A DNA stretch of 64,000 nt, taken from positions 41,708,351 through 41,772,350 of the forward strand of contig JAJKFL010000004.1 in assembly GCA_021186555.1 (NCBI GenBank), read 5' to 3'. The notes below the pieces were generated by a model. That model was not told the DNA's origin. It ran no database searches and saw only the letters and a program-made list of their open reading frames with translations. Both the position numbers and the translations under genes were made by a program. The stretch comes from Reticulitermes speratus (taxonomy: Eukaryota; Arthropoda; Insecta; Blattodea; Rhinotermitidae). Each line of letters opens with the position of its first letter. The stretch's first letter is position 1. Of the stretch, positions 34,103-45,546 are shown in pieces.

Positions 34103-36535
34103 TCATACGTGTACTTATGTAAAGTATTGCACTTTATATCATACGTGTACTTATATAAAGTATTGCACTTTATATCATACGTGTACTTATGTAAAGTATT
34201 GCACTTTATATCATACGTGTACTTATGTAAAGTATTGCACTTTATATCATACGTGTACTTATGTAAAGTATTGCACTTTATATCATACGTGTACTTATGT
34301 AAAGTATTGCACTTTATGTCATACGTGTACTTATGTAAAGTATTGCACTTTATGTCATACGTGTACTTATGTAAAGTATTGCACTTTATATCATACGTAA
34401 ATTTATGTAAAGTATTGCACTTTATATCAATACGTATATTTATGTAAAGTATTGCACTTTATATCATACGTAAATTTATGTAAAGTATTGCAATTTATAT
34501 CATACGTATATTTATGTAAAGTATTGCACGTTATATCATACGTATATTTATGTGAAGTGTTGCACTTTATATCATACGTAAATTTATGTAAAGTATTGCA
34601 ATTTATATCATACGTATATTTATGTAAAGTATTGCACTTTATGTCATACGTATATTTATGTAAAGTATTGCACTTTATATCATACGTATATTTATGTAAA
34701 GTATTGCACTTTATGTCATACGTATATTTATGTAAAGTATTGCACTTTATGTCATACGTATATTTATGTAAAGTATTGCACTTTATGTCATACGTAAATT
34801 TATGTAAAGTATTGCAATTTATATCATACGTATATTTATGTAAAGTATTGCACTTTTTATCATACGTATATTTATGTAAAGTATTGCACTTTATGTCATA
34901 CGTATATTTATGTAAAGTATTGCACTTTATACCATACGTATATTTATGTAAAGTATTGCACTTTATATCATACGTATATTTATGTAAAGTATTGCACTTT
35001 ATGTCATACGTATATTTATGTAAAGTATTGCACTTTATACCATACGTATATTTATGTAAAGTATTGCACTTTATGTCATACGTATATTTATGTAAAGTAT
35101 TGCACTTTATATCATACGTATATTTATGTAAAGTATTGCACTTTATGTCATACGTATATTTATATAAAGTATTGCACTTTATACCATACGTATATTTATG
35201 TAAAGTATTGCACTTTATGTCATACGTATATTTATGTAAAGTATTGCACTTTATGTCATACGTAAATTTATGTAAAGTATTGCAATTTATATCATACGTA
35301 TATTTATGTAAAGTATTGCACTTTATATCATACGTATATTTATGTAAAGTATTGCACTTTATATCATACGTATATTTATGTAAAGTATTGCAATTTATAC
35401 CATACGTATATTTATGTAAAGTATTGCACGTTATATCATACGTATATTTATGTGAAGTATTGCACTTTATGTCATACGTATATTTATGTAAAGTATTGCA
35501 CTTTGTATCATACGTATATTTATGTAAAGTATTGCAATTTATATCATACGTATATTTATGTAAAGTATTGCACTTTATGTCATACGTATATTTTTATACC
35601 ATACGTATATTTATGTAAAGTATTGCACGTTATATCATACGTATATTTATGTAAAGTATTGCACTTTATATCATACGTATATTTATGTAAAGTATTGCAA
35701 TTTATATCATACGTAAATTTATGTAAAGTATTGCACTTTATATCATACGTATATTTATGTAAAGTATTGCACTTTATATCATACGTAAATTTATGTAAAG
35801 TATTGCAATTTATATCATACGTATGTTTATGTAAAGTATTGCACGTTATATCATACGTATATTTATGTGAAGTATTGCACTTTATATCATACGTAAATTT
35901 ATGTAAAGTATTGCAATTTATATCATACGTATATTTATGTAAAGTATTGCACGTTATATCATACGTATATTTATGTGAAGTATTGCACTTTATATCATAC
36001 GTAAATTTATGTAAAGTATTGCACTTTATGTCATACGTATATTTATGTAAAGTATTGCACTTTATACCATACGTATATTTATGTAAAGTATTGCACTTTA
36101 TGTCATACGTATATTTATGTAAATATTGCACTTTATGTCATACGTATATTTATGTAAAGTATTGCACTTCATATCATACGTATATTTATGTAAAGTATTG
36201 CACTTTATATCATACGTATATTTATGTAAAGTATTGCACTTTATGTCTTACGTATATTTATGTAAAGTATTGCACTTTATACCATACGTATATTTATGTA
36301 AAGTATTGCACTTTATGTCATACGTATATTTATGTAAAGTATTGCACTTTATGTCATACGTATATTTATGTAAAGTATTGCACTTTATACCATACGTATA
36401 TTTATGTAAAGTATTGCACTTTATATCATACGTATATTTATGTAAAGTATTGCACTTTATGTCATACGTATATTTATGTAAAGTATTGCACTTTATACCA
36501 TACGTATATTTATGTAAAGTATTGCACATTATATC
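34103..36535. repeat. Tandem array, 36-bp unit, about 67 copies
   Basis: The unit is TCATACGTATATTTATGTAA plus AGTATTGCACTTTATA. The first nine or so units have GTGTACTTATG and the rest GTATATTTATG. A minority have GTAAATTTATG paired with GCAATTTATA, and GCACGTTATA paired with GTGAAG, recurring together (34.5, 35.4, 35.8, 35.95 kb). Since 36 is divisible by three, 388- and 419-codon frames run through it. They are not genes. Confidence 0.97.
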
Positions 36536-36754
36536 CTCATTGTGAGTCAGAACTACGCGCAAATGCAATCCCAAAATTTATTTTTGCGTTGGGCCCACAA
36601 ATGAACCTGCATGTCGATAGCGGACAGCATTACGTTTTAATGGAGCGACGACGAAACGAACATCGAGGTGTTACTGCAGAAGACACCGTCAGCGGCCATT
36701 ACACGTACTAACACTTTACAGCGCAATGGTAACTTCTGGTACCGCCAGGTTTGA

Positions 36755-38787
36755 CGTTCTGCCCACACAGTGTATTTATGTGTTTTGTGTGGATCTCAGA
36801 ACAAACAGCGATTATTTCACTGTACAGCATTAACTGACTGGTTTGTATAACTGAGACGGAGTGTGTTTACTGCGCGGTACGGACTGTATTTATGTGTTTT
36901 GTGTGGATCTCAGAACAAACAGCGATTATTTCACTGTACAACATTAACTGACTGGTTTGTATAACTGAGACGGAGTGTGTTTACTGCGCGGTACGGACTG
37001 TATTTATGTGTTTTGTGTGGATCTCAGAACAAACAGCCATTATTTCACTGTGCAACATTAACTGACTGGTTTGTGTAACTGAGACGGAGTGTGTTTACTG
37101 CGCGGTACGGACTGTATTTATGTGTTTTGTGTGGATCTCAGAACAAACAGCGATTATTTCACTGTACAACATTAACTGACTGGTTTGTATAACTGAGACG
37201 GAGTGTGTTTACTGCGCGGTACGGACTGTATTTATGTGTTTTGTGTGGATCTCAGAACAAACAGCGATTATTTCACTGTACAACATTAACTGACTGGTTT
37301 GTATAACTGAGACGGAGTGTGTTTACTGCGCGGTACGGACTGTATTTATGTGTTTTGTGTGGATCTCAGAACAAACAGCGATTATTTCACTGTACAACAT
37401 TAACTGACTGGTTTGTATAACTGAGACGGAGTGTGCTTACTGCGCGGTTCGGACTGTAGCCCTCTAAAGCCCAGTGGTTACTATATGTACCACCACGTTT
37501 AACATTCACAAATTCTACGTTCTGCACACAGTGTATTTATGTGTTTTGTGTGGATCTCAGAACAAACAGCGATTATTTCACTGTACAACATTAACCGACT
37601 GGTTTGTATAACTGAGACGGAGTGTGTTTACTGCGCGGTACGGACTGTATTTATGTGTTTTGTGTGGATCTCAGAACAGACAGTGATTATTTCACTGTAC
37701 ATTAACTGACTGGTTGTATAACTGAGACGGAGTGTGTTTACTGCGCGGTACGGACTGTATTTATGTGTTTTGTGTGGATCTCAGAACAAACAGCGATTAT
37801 TTCACTGTACAACATTAACTGACTGGTTTGTATAACTGAGACGGAGTGTGTTTACTGCGCGGTACGGACTGTAGCCCTCTAAAAGCCCAGTGGTTACTAT
37901 ATGTACCACCACGTTTAACATTCAACAATTCTACGTTCTGCCCACACAGTGTATTTATGTGTTTTGTGTGGATCTCAGAACAAACAGCGATTATTTCACT
38001 GTACAACATTAACTGACTGGTTTGTATAACTGAGACGGAGTGTGTTTACTGCGCGGTACGGACTGTATTTATGTGTTTTGTGTGGATCTCAGAACAAACA
38101 GCGATTATTTCACTGTACAACATTAACTGACTGGTTTGTATAACTGAGACGGAGTGTGTTTACTGCGCGGTACGGACTGTATTTATGTGTTTTGTGTGGA
38201 TCTCAGAACAAACAGCCATTATTTCACTGTGCAACATTAACTGACTGGTTTGTGTAACTGAGACGGAGTGTGTTTACTGCGCGGTACGGACTGTATTTAT
38301 GTGTTTTGTGTGGATCTCAGAACAAACAGCGATTATTTCACTGTACAACATTAACTGACTGGTTTGTATAACTGAGACGGAGTGTGCTTACTGCGCGGTT
38401 CGGACTGTAGCCCTCTAAAGCCCAGTGGTTACTATATGTACCACCACGTTTAACATTCACAAATTCTACGTTCTGCACACAGTGTATTTATGTGTTTTGT
38501 GTGGATCTCAGAACAAACAGCGATTATTTCACTGTACAACATTAACCGACTGGTTTGTATAACTGAGACGGAGTGTGTTTACTGCGCGGTACGGACTGTA
38601 TTTATGTGTTTTGTGTGGATCTCAGAACAGACAGTGATTATTTCACTGTACATTAACTGACTGGTTGTATAACTGAGACGGAGTGTGTTTACTGCGCGGT
38701 ACGGACTGTATTTATGTGTTTTGTGTGGATCTCAGAACAAACAGCGATTATTTCACTGTACAACATTAACTGACTGGTTTGTATAAC
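36755..38787 (-). repeat. Satellite block 5 (largest; minus orientation) with internal duplication
   Basis: About 15 of the 114-bp units with three CCCTCTAAA(A)GCCCAG segments (37,459, 37,874, 38,411). Marker variants (GTGCTTACTGCGCGGTTCGG, CAGAACAGACAGTG, ACATTAACTGACTGGTTGTA) occur once near 37,431-37,720 and again 951 bp later. CAGCCATTATTTCACTGTGC recurs at 1,179 bp, because two 114-bp units were lost between markers. It ends abruptly at TATAACCACAGAC. Confidence 0.95.
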
Positions 38788-39147
38788 CACAGACAACAGT
38801 CTAGGACACAGTGACTGCAATTTATGTTCAGTTCCATTTTAATCGTGTTTCGTTCTGAATGTTATTTGCAAGTAGGCGGTGTAATCGAAGAGCATATGCG
38901 ATTTCTATATTTCTGTAGACTACAGAACACCAGCTGGATTCAGAATTGTACATCTTGCCACTATTATCTAAATCCAGTACTTTATTCGCAGGCACACAAA
39001 TTGTGTAGATAACATGCCAATGATACGGACAGAAATGCCATATGTTGTAAGAGGGCGTCTGAGGCAAATGAACTGCGCATGACGGTTTTGCATTTGAGCA
39101 GTAGAAGAAGTCCAAGAAGATAGCTTTCGTCTTGGACTTGTTGGCCC
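38788..39147. other. No gene recognised
   Basis: About 360 bp. The 130-codon minus-strand frame at 38,828-39,220 shows no domain. Confidence 0.45.
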
Positions 39148-39184
39148 GTGAAGATGGGACCGATAGGTTGTCCCGAAACGTCGG
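39148..39184 (+). other. Hammerhead-like hairpin motif, best stem
   Basis: GTGAAGAT (core with C-to-G at its first base), perfect 5-bp stem GGGAC / GTCCC around CGATAGGTT, then GAAACGTCGGTAC. Upstream CC can pair with GG after GTC. Confidence 0.55.
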
Positions 39185-39273
39185 TACAGAATTACTACTC
39201 AGTGCTGCGTAATATTGCACAAGAGCGCAGATCTCATGTGCATTGCGGCTGAAGCCTGAAATCGTGCTTAGAA

Positions 39274-39831
39274 TAGTCTGTTATAGTCTGTTATAGTCTG
39301 ATATAGTCTGTTGTAGTCTGTTATAGTCTGTTATAGTCTGTTATAGTCTGTTGTAGTCTGTTGTAGTCTGTTGTAGTCTGTTGTATTCTGTTGTAGTCTG
39401 TTATAGTCCGTTATAGTCTGTTGTAGTCTGTTATAGTATGTTGTAGTCTGTTATAGTCTGTTGTAGTCTGTTGTAGTCTGTTGTAGTCTGTTATAGTCTG
39501 TTATAGTCTGTTATAGTCTGTTATAGTCTGTTATAGTCTGTTGTAGTCTGTTGTAGTCTGTTATAGTCTGTTATAATCTGTTATAGTCTGTTATAGTCTG
39601 TTGTAGTCTGTTTTAGTCTGTTATAGTCTGTTGTAGTCTGTTGTAGTCTGTTATAGTCTGTTATAGTCTGTTATAGTCTGTTATAGTCTGTTGTAGTCTG
39701 TTGTAGTCTGTTGTAGTCTGTTGTAGTCTGTTGTAGTCTGTTATAGTCTGTTGTAGTCTGTTATAGTCTGTTATAGTCTGTTTTAGTCTGTTATAGTCTG
39801 TTATAGTCTGTTGTAGTCTGTTATAGTCTGT
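39274..39831. repeat. 10-bp tandem array, about 55 copies
   Basis: The unit is TATAGTCTGT with a TA/TG alternation (TATAG / TGTAG) distributed in short runs and rare TTTAG. There is no length variation, so all units stay in register. Confidence 0.96.
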
Positions 39832-39856
39832 TCATAAGTAAGTTTAAGCTCCAAGG

Positions 39857-40040
39857 GCCGTGCCATGGCTCAGGCGGTTAGTCGCCGGCCTCTCACCGCG
39901 GAGGCCCGGTTTCAATCACGGGTCAGTCCATGCGGGATTTGTGGTTGACAAAGTGGCACTGGCACAGGTTTCTCCCCGAGTAACTCGGTTTCACCTGTCA
40001 ATTTCTTTCCACTGGTGCTCAATTATAAGGAAAAACGGAA
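39857..40040 (+). mobile_element. tRNA-derived SINE, family B (best-preserved head)
   Basis: The tRNA-like head GGCCGTGCCATGGCTCAGGC is followed by a B box in CCGGTTTCAATCACGGGTCA. The body has GCGGGATTTGTGGTTGAC, a CACTGGCACAGG insert and TCACCTGTCAATTTCTTTCC. It ends in an A-rich stretch near 40,030. No clear target-site duplication. Confidence 0.75.
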
Positions 40041-40277
40041 AAAAACTGATCATCTTCTTCACAGGATTGCACAATAAGCCTCAAGGCTGCGGTGCGTCCG
40101 TAGCATCTGCTGCGGTGCCCTTCACTTTAAACCCCACTAATCACGCGTATTTACGGTACGCACAAAATAAACAGAAATTCAAATAACAAACGCGAGATTC
40201 TCTGATAATTGACGGTCGAAAATGGTTTACTTCTGAAACTCTGCAAAAGAATGTGATATTTGGGGCTCGCACGGTGG
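40041..40277. other. No gene recognised
   Basis: Spacer with CACTTTAAACCCCACTAATC but no supported element. The 190-codon minus-strand frame running 40,713-40,141 covers repeat debris and the SINE, with no domain. Confidence 0.45.
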
Positions 40278-40313
40278 CAAATATGGAGGCAGCAGGTTCC
40301 TTGGAAACGTCGG
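40278..40313 (+). other. Hammerhead-like hairpin motif, decayed copy
   Basis: CAAATAT in place of CTGAAGAT, then GGAGG, CAGCAGGTT, CCTTG and GAAACGTCGGTAC. It is the same version as at 8,748 and suggests an ancestral GGAGG/CCTCC stem. Confidence 0.4.
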
Positions 40314-40599
40314 TACATGGCGTCACATCGCATACAACAATAATTTGCGGAGCGTAATGTGGAACTGGCCACGTGACAAGTCTGTCGTCTGTGTATTCTT
40401 CACATATAGTTACATGGCTGCTGCCTGTACTAAAGTAACAAGGTGAGGATGTCGCTTTGCATGCCACGAAGGAATGGTTAGCTGGTCTGGACGTTTTGGT
40501 GAAGAGAGACATTGAACCTTGGATAATCCAACCCATAACGCAGTCATTACAACGACAGAGGCATGCATGTGTACTGGACAACGTACGTAGAGAAGACAG

Positions 40600-40765
40600 A
40601 CGCAGACATGGCCCGGGTTTGATCACAGGGCAGTTCATGTGGGATTTGTTGTGGTCAAAGGGACACGGACATCTTTCCGTCCTAGTACTTCGGTTTCCCC
40701 ATGTCATTATCATTCCACCAATGCTCCATACTCATTCATTCATCTACCACCAACGCTGTACAAAG
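40600..40765 (+). mobile_element. SINE family B copy that heads the 92-bp array
   Basis: GCCCGGGTTTGATCACAGGG is the B-box region. TGTGGGATTTGTTGTGGTC and CGGTTTCCCCATGTCATTATC are the body, and CATTCCACCAATGCTCCATAC is the 3' part. From here the 3' part repeats in tandem. The A-box half is degraded. Confidence 0.7.
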
Positions 40766-42590
40766 TTCTTCTCCCAGTACTTCAGTTTTCCCCTGTCAGT
40801 ATCATTCCACCAATGCTCCATACTCATTCATACATCCACCACCAACGCTGTATAAAGTTCTTCTCCCAGTACTTCAGTTTTCCCCTGTCAGTATCATTCC
40901 ACCAATGCTCCATACTCATTCATTCATCTATCACCAACGCTGTATAAAGTTCTTCTCCCAGTACTTCAGTTTTCCCCTGTCAGTATCATTCCACCAATGC
41001 TCCATACTCATTCATACATCTACCACCAACGCTGTATAAAGTTCTTCTCCCAGTACTTCAGTTTTCCCCTGTCAGTATCATTCCACCAATGCTCCATACT
41101 CATTCATACATCTACCACCAACGCTGTATAATGTTTCTCTCCCAGTACTTCAGTTTTCCCCTGTCAGTATCATTCCACCAATGCTCCATACTCATTCATT
41201 CATCTACCACCAACGCTGTATAAAGTTTTTCTCCCAGTACTTCAGTTTTCCCTGTCAGTATCATTCCACCAATGCTCCATACTCATTCATTCATCTACCA
41301 CCGACGCTGTATAATGTTTTTCTCCCAGTACTTCAGTTTTCCCCTGTCAGTATCATTCCACCAACGCTCCATACTCATTCATACATCTACCACCAACGCT
41401 GTATAATGTTTCTCTCCCAGTACTTCAGTTTTCCCCTGTCAGTATCATTCCACCAATGCTCCATACTCATTCATTCATCTACCTTCAACGCTGTATAATG
41501 TTTCTCTCCCAGTACTTCAGTTTTCCCCTGTCAGTATCATTCCACCAATGCTCCATACTCATTCATCCATCTACCACAAAGGCTGTATAATGTTTTTCTC
41601 CCAGTACTTCAGTTTTCCCCTGTCAGTATCATTCCACCAATGCTCCATACTCATTCATCCATCTACCACCAACGCTGTATAATGTTTCTCTCCCAGTACT
41701 TCAGTTTTCCCCTGTCAGTATCATTCCACCAATGCTCCATACTCATTCATCCATCTACCACCAACGCTGTATAATGTTTCTCTCCCAGTACTTCAGTCTT
41801 CCCCTGTCAGTATCATTCCACCAATGCTCCATACTCATTCATCCATCTACCACCAACGCTGTATAATGTTTCTCTCCCAGTACTTCAGTCTTCCCCTGTC
41901 AGTATCATTCCACCAATGCTCCATACTCATTCATCCATCTACCACCAACGCTGTATAATGTTTCTCTCCCAGTACTTCAGTTTTCCCCTGTCAGTATCAT
42001 TCCACCAATGCTCCATACTCATTCATCCATCTACCACCAACGCTGTATAATGTTTCTCTCCCAGTACTTCAGTTTTCCCCTGTCAGTATCATTCCACCAA
42101 CGCTCCATACTCATTCATTCATCTACCACCAACGCTCTATAATGTTTCTCTCCCAGTACTTCAGTTTTCCCCTGTCAGTATCATTCCACCAATGCTCCAT
42201 ACTCATTCATACATCTACCACCAACGCCGTATAATGTTTCTCTCCCAGTACTTCAGTTTTCCCCTGTCAGTATCATTCCACCAATGCTCCATACTCATTC
42301 ATTCATCTACCACAAACGCTGTATAATGTTTTTATCGCAGTACTTCAGTTTTCCCCTGTCAGTATCATTCCACCAATGCTCCATACTCATTCATACATCT
42401 ACCACCAACGCCGTATAATGTTTCTCTCCCAGTACTTCAGTTTTCCCCTGTCAGTATCATTCCACCAATGCTCCATACTCATTCATTCATCTACCACAAA
42501 CGCTGTATAATGTTTTTATCCCAGTACTTCAGTTTCCCCTGTCAGTATCATTCCACCAATGCTCCATACTCATTCGCCTATCAATCACGC
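40683..42590 (+). repeat. 92-bp tandem array, about 20 copies, amplified from a SINE 3' half
   Basis: The unit is CAGTACTTCAGTTTTCCCCT, then GTCAGTATCATTCCACCAAT, GCTCCATACTCATTC, CATCTACCACCAACGCTGTA and a TAAAGTTCTTCTCC linker. Every segment except the linker exists in single-copy SINE B elements (300 bp, 51.5 kb, 59.0 kb). Left units have AAGTTCTTCTCC and right ones AATGTTTCTCTCC. There is a small number of one-base indels. Confidence 0.95.
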
Positions 42591-42857
42591 TGTATGAACT
42601 TAGCAACCGACAGTGTCGTTAAACTTACACTGCAGCAGGCCAACAGAGGCACGGTTTGCTACGCCACGTTTCTTTAACACGTGTTAGTCCCTGAAGCACG
42701 ACATGAGCTTTACAGTGTTGTTACACAAATAGTATAACGTAATGCTTATCCTTCTGTTTCCAACTGGTTATAAAATCATTTGGCAATTGCTGGTATACAA
42801 GTCTTCAACTGTTTATTTTATTTAACAACAGCCTCTGTGTAAAGTTAAGTGTGACGT
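42591..42857. other. No gene seen
   Basis: Short unique spacer between two arrays. Confidence 0.5.
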
Positions 42858-43198
42858 AACAGTGTCTGCGTGTACATGCAGTTGTACAAGTAATTTTTGT
42901 ACATAACAGTGTCTGCGTGTACATGCAGTTGTACAAGTAATGTTTGTACGTAACAGTGTCTGCGTGTACATGCAGTTGTACAAGTAGTAATGTTTGTACA
43001 TAACAGTGTCTGCGTGTACATGCAGTTGTACAAGTAGTAATGTTTGTACATAACAGTGTCTGCGTGTACATGCAGTTGTACAAGTAGTAATGTTTGTACA
43101 TAACAGTGTCTGCGTGTACATGCAGTTGTACAAGTAGTAATGTTTGTACATAACAGTGTCTGCGTGTACATGCAGTTGTACAAGTAGTAATGTTTGTA
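42858..43198. repeat. 47/50-bp tandem array, 7 copies
   Basis: The unit is TAACAGTGTCTGCGTGTACA plus TGCAGTTGTACAAGTAGTAA and TGTTTGTACA. The first two copies lack one AGT or TA step (47-48 bp). Confidence 0.95.
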
Positions 43199-43394
43199 CC
43201 AACTTCTCGTGCCTTTAAGTCAACAATTTCTCCTTCTGGTTTTGACTTCAGGTGCAGGGATTTTATTTGGGTGGTGGTGGAGTACCTGCGGTGAAGTTGT
43301 TTATCAAAACTACATTTTAGGTTTTAAATCGACATAAATGTTTGCCCGTGAGTCAAGAAATTGTTGTTCTCTATGAAGACGCTTCAGGTGTCAC
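43199..43394. other. No gene seen
   Basis: Short unique-looking spacer. Confidence 0.4.
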
Positions 43395-43690
43395 TGACCG
43401 GGCGTCCTGCTCAAAAGGATGGTTGTGTGGCTCGTATGCCGAAGGTCGCGGCTTCAATCCTCGGCCGCCAGACTGATAATGCAGATTGAGATTTATCGTC
43501 ACTTTTCTTAACCCCTCCAGGCACAAGCAGAATACTGGGCTACTGCACCTCAAACTGACGCAGCACCTCAAACTGACGCAGCACCTCAAACTGACGCACG
43601 ACTGCTTCCTACCAGATCCTTTCCAGTTTGTTATAGCTAACCACGCTACCATTCAACAGTAAATCGGCCGAAGTGTTGACAACGTGAATA
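43395..43690 (+). mobile_element. tRNA-derived SINE, family C, with an internal 18-bp triplication
   Basis: The A-box-like TGTGTGGCTCGTATGCCGAA and B-box-like GCGGCTTCAATCCTCGG are followed by AACCCCTCCAGGCAC. Three copies of GCACCTCAAACTGACGCA (43,545-43,598) are inserted here and absent from the 25.1 kb copy. The end is CTTTCCAGTTTGTTATAGC...CTACCATTCAAC. Confidence 0.65.
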
Positions 43691-43711
43691 AATATTACAT
43701 GGCCAACAAGC

Positions 43712-43960
43712 TAACTTACTTACTAACTAACTAACTCCATGGAGCAGGGTCCTTCTTGATAAGCAAACAGTTTCTCAGCGAGTCAAGATATTCCCCGCAT
43801 TTTATGGAACCCGAAAGTTCATACTGTGTTCACAAGAGCCCGCCACTTGTCCGTATCCTGAAACGGATTAATTCAGTCTACATACGTATACCCATCCTAG
43901 TTCTTTAAGATGCATGTTAATGTCATCCTCCATCTACAACTTCTACAAAGAGGTCTAATT
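43712..43960 (-). mobile_element. Non-LTR retrotransposon 3' end with GTTA-type tail (minus)
   Basis: The minus strand carries the C-terminal and 3' tail of the LINE family also at 29.4, 49.8 and 52.3 kb (GAAGGACCCTGCTCCATGGA). It ends in GTTAGTTAGTTAGTAAGTAA (plus strand 43,710-43,736), the simple-repeat 3' terminus typical of RTE-like elements. The coding part is broken by stops. Confidence 0.65.
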
Positions 43961-44094
43961 TCTTAAGATTTAACCACGTTGATGTGCAGAAAGGTGAATA
44001 AAATGAACGTGTGATGATGGTATTGTGTCCGCCCTAATGTTTTATTTCCGAAACTACGGGACGAATTTTAGTGGAATTTAGTGCTGGAGATTAT
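43961..44094. other. No gene seen
   Basis: Short spacer. Confidence 0.4.
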
Positions 44095-44295
44095 CAGGGC
44101 CGCTCTAAGGCTATAGCAGTCTTCGCGACTGCAGGGGGTCCCCACCGTTTGAGAAGCTCCGGTATTCTGTCATACGAGTGAGTATTTTGTATGTAAATTC
44201 TTCACATGCTCTGACTGCGTGGTTCAGGACTACACTAGGTACGGCCCCCAAATTTGGTCTTGAATTGCCCCCAGATTTATCTTAGAGCGGTCCTG
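44095..44295. mobile_element. hAT-like MITE, 201 bp
   Basis: Terminal inverted repeats CAGGGCCGCTCTAAGG and (reversed right end) CAGGACCGCTCTAAG. The CAG...CTG ends with GC-rich short TIRs fit hAT MITEs. Flanking octamers GAGATTAT / GGGCGTAT match at only 5 of 8, so the target-site duplication is decayed or absent. Confidence 0.65.
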
Positions 44296-44582
44296 GGGCG
44301 TATGTAATTAGTTTTTTTTTTAAATTTAGGTTTATATATGTGCAGTACAAATCCTGTTTTACGTGAAACTCAAGCCTAGTTTTAGCCACTTATCGATACA
44401 TCGCACACACATATCGATACATCGCACACACAACTTTGGCGTTTCATAAAATCATGCAGATACTCAAGTCTTATTCGCATAATATTTCGATATGACGAAT
44501 ATGCGACGAAATACGAGTCCTTATTTTATCTGACAAGTATTGTTTATCACTTCTTGCCGCTACTCAGCCGTGCGTATGGGGG
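44296..44582. other. No gene; short 24-bp duplication
   Basis: ATCGATACATCGCACACACA occurs twice near 44,393-44,431. Otherwise AT-rich spacer. Confidence 0.5.
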
Positions 44583-45136
44583 GATCGGTAAAGTGGGCTG
44601 CCATAATATGTTACACGAGCCGACGGGCTGTAGCAGCCGATAGTTCGTCAGATAAAATAATGATCGGTAAAGTGGGCTGCCATAATATGTTACACAAGCC
44701 GACGGGCTGTAGCAGCCGATAGTTCGTCAGATAAAATAATGATCGGTAAAGTGGGCTGCCATAATATGTTACACAAGCCGACGGGCTGTAGCAGCCGATA
44801 GTTCGTCAGATAAAATAATGATCGGTAAAGTGGGCTGCCATAATATGTTACACGAGCCGACGGGCTGTAGCAGCCGATAGTTCGTCAGATAAAATAATGA
44901 TCGGTAAAGTGGGCTGCCATAATATGTTACACGAGCCGACGGGCTGTAGCAGCCGATAGTTCGTCAGATAAAATAATGATCGGTAAAGTGGGCTGCCATA
45001 ATATGTTACACGAGCCGACGGGCTGTAGCAGCCCATAGTTCGTCAGATAAAATAATGATCGGTGAAGTGGGCTGCCATAATATGTTACACGAGCCGACGG
45101 GCTGTAGCAGCCCATAGTTCGTCAGATAAAATAATG
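44583..45136. repeat. 79-bp tandem array, 7 copies
   Basis: The unit starts ATCGGTAAAGTGGGCTGCCA and includes CCGACGGGCTGTAGCAGCC and GTTCGTCAGATAAAATAATG. GGCTGTAGCAGCC is a short inverted repeat in every unit. Two point variants (ACAAGCC/ACGAGCC, GCCGATAG/GCCCATAG) sort by position. Confidence 0.96.
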
Positions 45137-45266
45137 ATCCTCTGCAAGAAGAAGTATTTAATTGGTATGAATAATATACTTTCATGTACCAGAATTGAAC
45201 ATGAAAGGCAACTGGGCATGCAAAATCGCCAAGACTTTGCTCTGTTGATTAGTTTTTGTCACTCAC

Positions 45267-45546
45267 CACCGCCGTTCTGTTGACACAGGTAAGGGAACCT
45301 CCAGATGTTCCCCAGTCCGACTGAGTACCCAATGATACTCAGGAAGAACTGCATCTTGTTGCTCCATGCTGCCCGATCTCCGTCGACGTCTATGTCCCCC
45401 GTCACGATGCTGTTCCTGTGAGGTCCGCCACCCTGCGGTGATGGCGTCACAACAATCGTAACGCCAGGGCCCACCGCCCCATTGTTGCGCACGTTCAGTG
45501 GCGCCAACTCATGGCCATTTCGTGACTCACCTTTCCCGACTACCAT
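45267..45546 (-). CDS. First coding exon of an SLC6-family Na+-coupled transporter
   Basis: SLC6 proteins are plasma-membrane symporters moving neurotransmitters or amino acids with Na+ and usually Cl-. The exon starts at ATG 45,546, with an in-frame TAA 12 nt upstream. It encodes 93 residues plus one base and ends at a consensus donor (G|GTGAGT at 45,266-45,261), phase 1. Residues 1-60 are a disordered Gly/Pro-rich cytosolic tail. Residues 61-88 form TM1 with [16 protein letters not shown] (WRFPY at 82-86), then QQNGG where the split codon continues the NGGG motif. GLGN-WRFPY holds Na+ and substrate backbone contacts in this fold. Glycine replaces the Asp diagnostic of monoamine transporters, so an amino-acid-type or orphan (B0AT/NTT4-like) member is likelier (inference). 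I find no later exon leftward. Confidence 0.9.

Noticed and set aside
34046-36711. 388- and 419-codon frames in the 36-bp array.
   Set aside because: Unit length divisible by three. The content is only SYVYLCKVLHFI-like repeats in one frame and their shadows in others.
40141-40713. 190-codon minus-strand frame.
   Set aside because: Crosses the decayed hairpin-motif repeat and the antisense of a SINE head. No domain, biased only by the repeat content.
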